Under the pieces are notes generated by a model. The model worked only from the letters and a program-made list of their open reading frames with translations, had not been told where the DNA came from and searched no databases. Positions 32,852 through 40,122 of a stretch of DNA of 42,493 nt are shown here, piece after piece. Each line of letters starts with the position of its first letter. Position 1 is the first letter of the stretch. The stretch spans positions 1-42,493 of the forward strand of contig CANQUA010000022.1 of the NCBI GenBank assembly GCA_947626915.1, given 5' to 3'. Both the position numbers and the translations under genes were made by a program. Source of the DNA: an uncultured Lachnospiraceae bacterium. GTDB taxonomy: Bacteria; Bacillota; Clostridia; Lachnospirales; Lachnospiraceae.

Positions 32852-34600
32852 ATGGGACAGACTTTTGAAATAAAAGATAATTTTTACTTAAACGGAAGAC
32901 CTTATCAGATCCGCTCGGGAAGCATACATTATTTTCGCGTTGTTCCGGAATACTGGCGGGACCGGCTGGAGAAGCTGAAAAGCATGGGCCTGAATACGGT
33001 GGAAACCTACGTCCCCTGGAATGTACACGAACCCCGCAAAGGAGAATTCTGCTTTGAAGGGATGGCGGATATAGTCCGGTTTGTGAAGCTGGCGGGAGAG
33101 CTGGGACTTTACGTGATCCTGCGGCCCTCGCCCTATATCTGCGCGGAGTGGGAATTCGGAGGGCTCCCCGCCTGGCTTTTGCGTCAGGACGGGCTGCAGG
33201 TGCGGAGCTCGTCGCCCGATTTCCTGAAGCATGTGGAGGAATACTACCGGGTACTGCTCCCCCTGCTGAAACCTCTGCAGATCACCGAAGGCGGCAATGT
33301 GATCCTGATGCAGGTGGAAAATGAGTACGGACATTTCGCGGACGATACGGAATATATGGAAGCGCTGCGGGACATGATGCGCGAAGGCGGCATTACGGTG
33401 CCGCTGATCACCTCCGACGATCCCAGGGAAGAAAGCCTGGGCTGCGGAAGCGTGGCGGGCGCGCATCCTACCGGCAATTTCGGTTCTCAGGCTGCGCAGC
33501 GTCTCAAAATACTGGAAGATTTTGCCGGAGGCGGCCCGCTGATGTGCTCGGAGTTCTGGGTCGGCTGGTTCGACCATTGGGGCAACGGCGGCCATATGCG
33601 GGGCGACCTGGAAAAGAGCGCCGCAGATCTGGAGGAGCTGCTGCGCCGGGGCCATGTGAACATTTACATGTTCATCGGCGGCACCAATTTCGGTTTTATG
33701 AACGGTTCCAATTATTACGACTGCCTGACGCCGGACGTCACCTCCTACGATTATGACGCGGTGCTGACGGAAGCGGGAGACTTTACGCCCAAGTATTACC
33801 GGTACCGCGAGATTATCGGCAGATACGCGCCGGTGCCGGAGGTGAAGCTGAGCACGCGGATTCGGCGGCGGGCCTATGGCAGCGCGGCCGTGAAGGAAAA
33901 GGTGGGGCTTTGGCAGTCCCTGGATCTTCTGTCGGAGCCCAGCGAAAGCCCCAATCCCCAAAGCATGGAGCGGCTGGGGCAGAATTACGGCTACATCCTG
34001 TATGTCTCGCCCATCCGCCATGAGCGCCGGCTGGAGCGGATCCGGCTGTGGAAAGCCAACGACCGGGCCAATCTGTTTGTGGACGACAAGAGACTCCTGA
34101 ATCTCTATGACCGGGAGCTTTTGGAGGAGCATCCTCTGGAGGAAGAGGTGCGGGAAGGGCAGGAGCTGCGGATCCTGGTGGAAAACATGGGCCGCGTGAA
34201 TTTCGGCCCCCGGATGAACGAACAGAGGAAGGGCATCGACGGCAGCGTGCAGATCAACGGCCATATCCACACTCATTGGAAGCAGTATCCGCTGCCGCTG
34301 GACCGTTTGGACGCGCTGGATTACAGCAGAGGCTATACGGAGGGCATGCCCGCCTTTTACCGGTTTGAGCTGAATGTGGAGGAAACGGCCGACACGTTCC
34401 TGGAGCTGGAAGGCTGGGGCAAAGGGTGCGTGTTCGTCAATGGCTTCCACATCGGACGCTTCTGGGAGATCGGTCCCCAGAAACGGCTGTATATCCCCGC
34501 TCCGCTGCTGAAGGAAGGGCTCAATGAAATCGTGGTCTTCGAAACCGAGGGCAAGGCGGGGAAGGAGATTGCGTTCTTTGGCGAGCCGGACATCGGCTGA
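32852..34600 (+). CDS. Beta-galactosidase, glycoside hydrolase family 35 (BgaC-like)
   Basis: 582 residues, no signal peptide, so cytoplasmic. The GH35 barrel covers about residues 8-325: entry motif GSIHYFRVVPEYWRDRL, acid/base Glu158 in QVENEYGHF and nucleophile Glu234 in CSEFWVGWFDHWG. Two beta-sandwich jelly-roll domains follow, with the conserved C-terminal GKGCVFVNGFHIGRFWEIGP. The short bacterial form of this family (compare BgaC) prefers beta-1,3-linked galactose. It should split imported oligosaccharides. ATG 32852 follows GAGGAGACG. Last gene of the locus before a terminator. Confidence 0.94.
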   Translation: MGQTFEIKDNFYLNGRPYQIRSGSIHYFRVVPEYWRDRLEKLKSMGLNTVETYVPWNVHEPRKGEFCFEGMADIVRFVKLAGELGLYVILRPSPYICAEWEFGGLPAWLLRQDGLQVRSSSPDFLKHVEEYYRVLLPLLKPLQITEGGNVILMQVENEYGHFADDTEYMEALRDMMREGGITVPLITSDDPREESLGCGSVAGAHPTGNFGSQAAQRLKILEDFAGGGPLMCSEFWVGWFDHWGNGGHMRGDLEKSAADLEELLRRGHVNIYMFIGGTNFGFMNGSNYYDCLTPDVTSYDYDAVLTEAGDFTPKYYRYREIIGRYAPVPEVKLSTRIRRRAYGSAAVKEKVGLWQSLDLLSEPSESPNPQSMERLGQNYGYILYVSPIRHERRLERIRLWKANDRANLFVDDKRLLNLYDRELLEEHPLEEEVREGQELRILVENMGRVNFGPRMNEQRKGIDGSVQINGHIHTHWKQYPLPLDRLDALDYSRGYTEGMPAFYRFELNVEETADTFLELEGWGKGCVFVNGFHIGRFWEIGPQKRLYIPAPLLKEGLNEIVVFETEGKAGKEIAFFGEPDIG

Positions 34601-34709
34601 CAGCGGGCGGATTGATTGGCGGGGAGCGAACAGATCCGGGGAAACAGAACGGTTTTGCCGCCCGGACGGCGCTGTTTTCCGCAGAGCAGAGAAAATGATA
34701 GAAACAGAA

Positions 34710-34754
34710 AAAGTCCTTTTGAGAAGATTCGCGTCCCTCAAGAGGACTTTTTTT
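34710..34754 (+). terminator. Terminator at the end of the glycan locus
   Basis: AAAGTCCTTTTGAG (34710-34723) pairs with CTCAAGAGGACTTT (34737-34750), with slight irregularity, followed by TTTT. Same left arm as the terminator at 9661. It lies 110 bases after the GH35 stop. Confidence 0.8.
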
Positions 34755-34847
34755 CGGCGGCGGGGATATGAAAAAGAAAAAGCTAAAGTAAAAGGCTGTT
34801 TTTCGATTTAGGAACGGATGCCGGACACACAATCAGAAAAGGGCCTC

Positions 34848-34876
34848 TTGCGTAATTTCCGAAAAGCGGATATAGT
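34848..34876 (+). promoter_or_regulatory. Candidate promoter of the HTH-kinase operon
   Basis: TTGCGT (34848-34853), 17 bases, TATAGT (34871-34876), about 60 bases upstream of the HTH gene start. The -35 is moderate. Confidence 0.5.
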
Positions 34877-34937
34877 AAGGAAATAGAAGGGTTTGTGATC
34901 AAAAAGCCGGAGTATATGACTGCAAAGGAGAAGGCCT

Positions 34938-35357
34938 ATGGATACGAATGAACTGTACCAGCATATTGTGGAGAGCGACCATTATGAAGAACGGCTCGTT
35001 CTCAGCAATCCGCACCCGGAACTGGCGACTTATCTGGCGTCGCGGATGGAACAGAAGGGCGTGAGCCGGGCCCAGCTGATCCGGATGCTGAATGTGGACC
35101 GGGTCTACGGTTACCAGCTGCTGAACGGCATACGCCGGATGAAGCGGGACCAGCTGCTGATGACGGGGATGTATCTGGGGCTGGATCTTGCGGAAATGGA
35201 CCGGCTGCTGCGGCTGGGCGAATACGGGAAACTGTACGCGAAAGACCCGCGGGACGCCCGGGTGATTTTCGCGGTCAGTAAAAAAATGAACTTTGACAAG
35301 GCGCTGAATTTTATCTGGGGGATAGAGGGAACCAATGAGCGAGAGAGCGGAATTTGA
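34938..35357 (+). CDS. Small helix-turn-helix protein preceding a Ser/Thr kinase
   Basis: 139 residues. The central part (about 25-75: LATYLASRMEQKGVSRAQL, RVYGYQLLNGIRRMKRDQL) is a lambda-repressor/XRE-like helix-turn-helix, with LLMTGMYLGLDLAEMDRLL as the following helices and a conserved tail (AKDPRDARVIFAVSKKM). ATG 34938 follows AAAGGAGAAGG. Its 3' end overlaps the kinase gene by 23 bases, so the two are coupled. It is likely the DNA-binding partner or substrate of the kinase; its target is unknown. Confidence 0.75.
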   Translation: MDTNELYQHIVESDHYEERLVLSNPHPELATYLASRMEQKGVSRAQLIRMLNVDRVYGYQLLNGIRRMKRDQLLMTGMYLGLDLAEMDRLLRLGEYGKLYAKDPRDARVIFAVSKKMNFDKALNFIWGIEGTNERESGI

Positions 35358-35604
35358 AAAATATTATGAGGAACTGACGCGGGAATGGGAACTGCCGCAG
35401 GAGCTTCTGGCGCGCTATCGGATCCTGAAGCAGATGCGCCGGGGAGAGGGAAAGGAGCTTTATCTGGCGGAGAAGCCGGAGACGTTTGAGCGCGTGGTGA
35501 TCAAGATGGCGTACGGCAGGCAAAGGGAATTTTTGCGTTATGAGGCGGAAAACCTGCGGCAGCTGTGGGCAGATTTGGAACGGGGGGGTATTGCGCTCCC
35601 GTAA
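35335..35604 (+). CDS. Ser/Thr protein kinase, N-lobe part (before frameshift)
   Basis: 89 codons. It encodes the start of an Hanks-type kinase N lobe: RYRILKQMRRGEGKELYLAE (glycine-loop region), the ATP-anchoring Lys in RVVIKMAYG and the helix-C Glu in RYEAENLRQL. The frame ends at TAA 35602 shortly after the run CGGGGGGGT, while the rest of the kinase is open in the -1 frame from 35565. Joined at this point by a -1 shift the product would be about 540 residues. The start overlaps the HTH gene. Either a programmed shift, a phase-variable run, a real mutation or a sequencing error. Confidence 0.75.
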   Translation: MSERAEFEKYYEELTREWELPQELLARYRILKQMRRGEGKELYLAEKPETFERVVIKMAYGRQREFLRYEAENLRQLWADLERGGIALP

Positions 35605-36956
35605 GGGATGTCCGCGGGGAAGAAAGTGCGGATCCGGAGAACAGCGACAGGCGCGGGACGCTTCGCCGGATGGACGGCCGCGGGGAGGAACATGCGGACC
35701 CGGAAGCAGCGGACCCGGTCCTGCCCCGCGGAGAGGAAACGCCGGGAATGGTCCGTTTTTACGCCTGTCTGGAGGGAGATGGGTATACGGCCCTGGTACG
35801 GGAATATTGTGAAGGGGCGACGCTTCGCCAGATGACCGTCCGGCAGGGAAGACTCAGCGAGACGGAGGCTGTGGATTACGGGATCCGGCTCTGCGGCATA
35901 TTGGAGTACCTGCATCGGATGGATCCGCCGATGATCCACCGAGACATCAAGCCGGAGAATCTGCTGGAGACGCCGGAGGGGAGGCTGGTGCTGCTGGATT
36001 TTGACGCGGCCAGGCGTTATGACCCGGAGAAAGAGCGGGATACCGTCTGCATGGGATCCAAAGACACGGCCGCGCCGGAGCAATATGGGTTCTGTCAGAC
36101 GGATGTGCGCAGCGATATCTACGGGGTCGGAAAAACGCTCTTGTATCTGCTCTGCGGCAGTTACGAGGCGGGCCGGCTGAACCGGGCGGATTGTTCCCGG
36201 AGACTGAAGCGGACGATCCGGAAAGCGGCGGCCTTTGAGCCGGAGAAACGGTTTCGTGAGATCGGAGAATTAAAGCGGGAACTGGTCCGGTGCCGCCGCT
36301 TTGGCGCAGGTTCCCTGGGCGGTGCGCGCGGGAAGCTGATGCTGACGGCTGCGCTGTCTGCGGCAATGGGGGCTGCGGCCGCGGTTCTGGCGCTTGCTCT
36401 GGTTTGGAGAGAGCCGCAGACGGAATCGGGCAGCGCGCGGGAAAGCGCCGGGTTTTCCACAGTTTCGGAGGAGAAAATTGTTTTATGGTTTGACGCGGAA
36501 AATTACCGGGAAGATCTGGACCGCGCCATTCAGGCGTACCGCGGGCGGGATTATGAAACGCTGGGAAACGTCAGCCGCAGTTTGATCGAACGGCTTTATG
36601 ACGATCCTGCGCTGGAAGCCAGGAGGGACGGGGATACGTCGTTTTTTGAGAGCGGGGAGTTTTCGGAGGACATGGTGGCTCGGGGCGAGCTTTCCCTGAC
36701 CGAAAAATTCAATTTCCGTCTCTGGTACCGGGACCGGATGCTGCTTCAGGGTCTGGACGCCTATCCGTCCTGCGGCAGGCGGATTGCCGCGAAAATGGAC
36801 GATATGCTGAATCAGGCCGCGACGCGGGGAACAGGAATTATGGTTCTGTATTGGCATCTTTTCCCGGAGGATGATACCGGACAGCGGACGGAAGATATCC
36901 TTTGGGATTATCTCTCGGTTCTCACGTCCGCGATTTTCCCGCTGGTGAATGAATGA
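35565..36956 (+). CDS. Ser/Thr protein kinase, C-lobe and membrane part (after frameshift)
   Basis: 463 codons from the first ATG, but the true reading probably joins in from the upstream frame near 35589. A low-complexity Glu/Arg/Pro-rich insert of about 40 residues precedes the hinge (DGYTALVREYCEG). The catalytic loop is MIHRDIKPENLL (Asp at 35943-35945), the metal-binding motif is DFDAARRY (DFD rather than DFG), and the activation segment ends in AAPEQYGFCQTDVRSDIYGVG. A membrane helix (about 255-275, LTAALSAAMGAAAAVLALAL) leads to an extracytoplasmic domain of about 180 residues with no recognised fold. The product would signal across the membrane, with kinase inside. The last part of this gene is duplicated near 39864. 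Confidence 0.8.
   Translation: MGRFGTGGYCAPVRDVRGEESADPENSDRRGTLRRMDGRGEEHADPEAADPVLPRGEETPGMVRFYACLEGDGYTALVREYCEGATLRQMTVRQGRLSETEAVDYGIRLCGILEYLHRMDPPMIHRDIKPENLLETPEGRLVLLDFDAARRYDPEKERDTVCMGSKDTAAPEQYGFCQTDVRSDIYGVGKTLLYLLCGSYEAGRLNRADCSRRLKRTIRKAAAFEPEKRFREIGELKRELVRCRRFGAGSLGGARGKLMLTAALSAAMGAAAAVLALALVWREPQTESGSARESAGFSTVSEEKIVLWFDAENYREDLDRAIQAYRGRDYETLGNVSRSLIERLYDDPALEARRDGDTSFFESGEFSEDMVARGELSLTEKFNFRLWYRDRMLLQGLDAYPSCGRRIAAKMDDMLNQAATRGTGIMVLYWHLFPEDDTGQRTEDILWDYLSVLTSAIFPLVNE
35583..35608 (+). promoter_or_regulatory. Possible -1 frameshift site in the kinase gene
   Basis: In the upstream frame the codons are CGG GGG GGT, giving the slippery heptamer G-GGG-GGT (35583-35589), which fits the X-XXY-YYZ rule for -1 frameshifting. 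Seven bases later TCCC-GTAA-GGGA (35597-35608) forms a short hairpin, and the zero-frame stop TAA is in its loop. The hairpin is weak, so this is only a candidate. Confidence 0.4.
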
Positions 36957-37027
36957 TATAAATAATGCAGATTTGCTGACCTTTTGAATCCTGGATTATG
37001 CTACTCTTTATATTGTCAGAAGAATGG

Positions 37028-37055
37028 ACAGCGCACGGCTTTTTCCGTGCGTTGT
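37028..37055 (+). promoter_or_regulatory. Leader hairpin of wall-protein gene A
   Basis: ACAGCGCACGG (37028-37038) pairs with CCGTGCGTTGT (37045-37055). It lies about 40 bases before the start codon in a 137-base spacer and is kept in front of gene B (40057-40084). A candidate -35/-10 set (TTGAAT, 17 bases, TTTATA) precedes it near 36985-37013. Confidence 0.45.
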
Positions 37056-37093
37056 CTGTTCCGAAAGAAAATCCAAGAGACAGGAGGAGAAGT

Positions 37094-39769
37094 ATGAGAG
37101 GATTCAAAAGGAAACTAAGTGTGATCGTGGCGCTGGCCATGATCCTGGCGCTGCTTCCCGGCGCCGGCGCGCGGGAGATCGCGGCGCGGGCGGCGGAGAC
37201 GCTGGAGCAAATAGAACCGCCGGCGAAGATGTACGAAACTCTGCCGTATGGGACGGCGGAGCAGACGTATTATAAAGGCGGCACGGGAATCATGTGGATC
37301 GCAGCGGAATTTCCCACGGCGACGGCCGCGAACGCATGGAGAAATGAAAAAATAGAAAAGAATTATGAGGGGATCGAGATCGGGACGGATACGCCTGCTT
37401 CAGAGGATGCGCGGATCGATATTATGGGCATGTATTTTTCCGGAACGGAGGGCTATCGATTTGACGGCGAAGATCCGTCGGAGATCAGCGAGGTAATAGA
37501 TTATGATCCGAATGCAGACGTTTTTAAGGATATTCTTCGCTTTGCTTTTAGAATAGGTCCCAATGCGCCGGATGAGATGACATTTAAGGTGACGGCGGAC
37601 GGTCAGGAATTTTCGCTTGCTCCCATTCAGATCGAGCCTGCGCCTGTTGTAACGGATATACAGATCGCTTCTTCGGTCGATATTCCATTAGGAAATCAGA
37701 AAGCAGTACCTTTTACGGTAGATAATCCGGAGGCTCCGGAGAGTGGTCTGCTGCGGGTTGACTGCGATGATGAAAAAGTAAGCGTCGGATGGACGATAGC
37801 GAGTACATATGTTTTAAATATCGTTCCGCTGAAAGAGGAACCTTCGGTCATAACTTTGTGGTTCGAGGGATCGGACGTGAAAGCGGAGATTTCGGTGAAT
37901 GTGACCCCGAGAGAAATGATATTGGATAGGGAAGAATTGACGCTTACCGTTCAGGATAACGGAAAGAATGAGGATGAGATTGAGCTCGTGGATATCGGCT
38001 GCGAAGATATTATGGCAAATGGTGGCTGGGACGAGCTTGCGGACCTCAGCGGTGAAGACAACGGAATAGTAGGCTTATATATGAAATATACGCCGGAGTG
38101 GACCATTGACAATCCGGAGATAGCGGAGCTTGAACCCCGTACAGACAATGGCTGGCAGAAGAAATTCGCTTTTGTCCGCGCACGGAAACCAGGCGTTACG
38201 ACGATCCGGGTGACGATGCTGGGCGTGACGAAAACCTGCAAACTGACCGTGACGGAAGACGAGGTCAGCCAGGGAGATACTTTGGAAGACAAGATGCTGC
38301 AGGTTCTGAATGAGACAATTTTCAATGGCAGTGAGGACGAATCCTGGTCTGAAATGGTTGAAGCCGTGAAGACTGCTGTAGAAAGGCTTTCCGAACTTTG
38401 CGAAGGCCAGACGCTGACCGAGACGCAGTGGGGAGTTTTGAGAAAACTCAGCAACCATATCTGGTATAATGACAATAACGCAAGTTCCGAAGATACACTG
38501 GGAATTTTCGTGGATGCTGATAACTTCGCAGCGAGTATAACGCCGCCGGAAGCGGAAGAGGACATGGAAAGCGTCAGAACATTCTGGGTGAATCTGACGG
38601 AAGCCTCTTCAGCCGTTTTGAACGCTGCGGCCGGAACCGGCAAGGTCGGATTTGAGATGAGTTTTGCGGAGAGTTATTACTGGGAAGAAGAAAAAACTCC
38701 GATCACAGCCCTGAAGCTCCCGATCCGTGTGAAATTGAAAGTGCCGGAGAGCCTGCGGAGCGTATCTGATCTGCGCTTCTATTCGGTCAGGGACGGCAGC
38801 GCTGCGCAGATGGATTATACAAGAGATGGAGACTATGTATACGTGCAGATTAACGCCCCCGGAGCATTTGTATTTGCCGGGCCCGAAACGACGAGCAGCG
38901 GCGGTTCTTCAGGCGGCAGTTCCTCGGGCGGCAGCTCCTCAGGCGGATCTTCCGGAAGCAGCGGCAGTTCTTCGAACACCCCGGCCGCACCCAGTGCCCC
39001 GGCGCCTGAAGCCCCGGCTGTCACGGTGAAACCGTCTGCGTCCACGGAGGATACCGCATCCGGAGACTGGGTGGAGGACGAAAACGGCTGGCAGTTTAAG
39101 AAAGAGGACGGCTCCTATTCGGCCAATACCTGGGAGCAGCTTACGGTTGACGGTCAGACTGACTGGTATTATTTCGGAGAAGACGGATATATGGAGACCG
39201 GCTGGGTGCAGGACGGGGACGATTGGTATTATCTGAGTCCGGAATCCGATGGCACAAAGGGACATATGGTGACCGGCTGGGTGCAGGATGGAGACGATTG
39301 GTACTATCTGAGCCCGGATGCGGATGACGGGAAAGGCCAGATGGCAACCGGCTGGGTGCAGGATGGAGACGATTGGTACTATCTGAGCCCGGAATCAGAC
39401 GGCAAGAAGGGCCATATGAAAACCGGCTGGGTGCAGGATGGCGACGAGTGGTATTACCTGAATCCGGTTTCTGATGGTACGAAGGGCCAGATGGCAACCG
39501 GCTGGGTGCAGGACGGAGACGATTGGTACTATCTGAGCCCGGAGTCGGATGGCAAGAAGGGCCATATGAAAACCGGCTGGCTGCAGGATGGTGACGAGTG
39601 GTATTACCTGGATCCGGAATCAGACGGCAGGAAAGGCCACATGCTGACCGGATGGCAGCCGATCGGCGGCGTCTGGTATTACTTTGATGAAGCGAGCGGC
39701 CATATGCTGGCCAACACGACGACGCCCGACGGGTATCGGGTAGACGCAAACGGCGCCTGGATCCAGTGA
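37094..39769 (+). CDS. Secreted wall-binding protein A with Ig-like domain and choline-binding-type repeats
   Basis: 891 residues. Signal peptide (residues 1-33, KLSVIVALAMILALLPGAGA). Divergent N-terminal beta-rich region of about 230 residues, then an Ig-like domain (near 265-395) opening VTPREMILDREELTLTVQD and ending PGVTTIRVTMLGVTKTCKL. A helical region, then a conserved beta domain (SSAVLNAAAGTGKVGFEMSF ... YSVRDGSAAQMDY) and a Gly/Ser linker (38893-38982). The C terminus has six 25-residue wall-binding repeats (TGWVQDGDDWYYLSP...DG.KGHM) plus a final half unit. Such repeats bind choline or other wall polymers. ATG 37094 follows AGGAGGAG. Paralogous to the next gene. Function beyond wall attachment unknown. 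Confidence 0.88.
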   Translation: MRGFKRKLSVIVALAMILALLPGAGAREIAARAAETLEQIEPPAKMYETLPYGTAEQTYYKGGTGIMWIAAEFPTATAANAWRNEKIEKNYEGIEIGTDTPASEDARIDIMGMYFSGTEGYRFDGEDPSEISEVIDYDPNADVFKDILRFAFRIGPNAPDEMTFKVTADGQEFSLAPIQIEPAPVVTDIQIASSVDIPLGNQKAVPFTVDNPEAPESGLLRVDCDDEKVSVGWTIASTYVLNIVPLKEEPSVITLWFEGSDVKAEISVNVTPREMILDREELTLTVQDNGKNEDEIELVDIGCEDIMANGGWDELADLSGEDNGIVGLYMKYTPEWTIDNPEIAELEPRTDNGWQKKFAFVRARKPGVTTIRVTMLGVTKTCKLTVTEDEVSQGDTLEDKMLQVLNETIFNGSEDESWSEMVEAVKTAVERLSELCEGQTLTETQWGVLRKLSNHIWYNDNNASSEDTLGIFVDADNFAASITPPEAEEDMESVRTFWVNLTEASSAVLNAAAGTGKVGFEMSFAESYYWEEEKTPITALKLPIRVKLKVPESLRSVSDLRFYSVRDGSAAQMDYTRDGDYVYVQINAPGAFVFAGPETTSSGGSSGGSSSGGSSSGGSSGSSGSSSNTPAAPSAPAPEAPAVTVKPSASTEDTASGDWVEDENGWQFKKEDGSYSANTWEQLTVDGQTDWYYFGEDGYMETGWVQDGDDWYYLSPESDGTKGHMVTGWVQDGDDWYYLSPDADDGKGQMATGWVQDGDDWYYLSPESDGKKGHMKTGWVQDGDEWYYLNPVSDGTKGQMATGWVQDGDDWYYLSPESDGKKGHMKTGWLQDGDEWYYLDPESDGRKGHMLTGWQPIGGVWYYFDEASGHMLANTTTPDGYRVDANGAWIQ
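39197..39646 (+). repeat. Six 75-base repeats in wall-protein gene A
   Basis: Six in-frame units of exactly 75 bases, each encoding TGW(V/L)QDGD(D/E)WYYL.P and about 10 further residues ending in GHM or GQM. Adjacent units are nearly identical at DNA level, pointing to recent expansion and to easy copy-number change. Confidence 0.9.
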
Positions 39770-39820
39770 TCCGGCGTTAAAGGGTTCCGATTGCAGAGGG
39801 AATCTCAGAAAGAATAAATA

Positions 39821-39862
39821 AAAACGGCTCCTGTCCGGCGTATGCCGGGCGGGAGCCGTTTT
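39821..39862 (+). terminator. Terminator after wall-protein gene A
   Basis: AACGGCTCC (39823-39831) pairs with GGAGCCGTT (39852-39860), with an inner CCGGC/GCCGG stem, followed by TT. It lies 55 bases after the stop codon. Confidence 0.8.
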
Positions 39863-39985
39863 GCAATGATAGTTTTGTATTGACATCATTTCTCGAAGAA
39901 TGGCACCGGACAGCGGACGGAAAATATCCCGTGGGATTCTCTTTCGGTTCTCACGTCCGCGATTTTCCCGCTGGTGAATGAATGA
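39863..39985 (+). pseudogene. Decayed copy of the kinase gene's 3' end
   Basis: Read in the kinase frame this segment gives MIVLY, a stop, then HHFSKNGTGQRTENIPWDS and the exact kinase end LSVLTSAIFPLVNE plus stop. It aligns without gaps to 36834-36956 at a constant offset of 3029 bases. It arose when the region in front of wall-protein gene A was duplicated; the in-frame stop shows it is non-functional. Confidence 0.85.
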
Positions 39986-40122
39986 TATAAATAATGCAGA
40001 TTTGCTGACCTTTTGAATCCTGGATTATGCTACTCTTTATATTGTCAGAAGAATGGATTGCGCACGGCTTTTTCCGTGCGTTGTCTGTTCCGAAAGAAAA
40101 TCAGAGAGACAGGAGGAGAAGT
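39986..40122 (+). repeat. Duplicated promoter and leader of the wall-protein genes
   Basis: Nearly identical to 36957-37093 at the same 3029-base offset, including the putative promoter, the hairpin (40057-40084) and the ribosome site AGGAGGAG. Only a few bases differ (GGACAG to GGATTG, CCAAG to CAGAG). The high identity continues through the signal-peptide codons to about 40235. Confidence 0.9.

Noticed and set aside
39197-39646. Repeat array as a possible CRISPR
   Set aside because: The units are directly adjacent, in frame and encode the wall-binding motif; there are no unique spacers.
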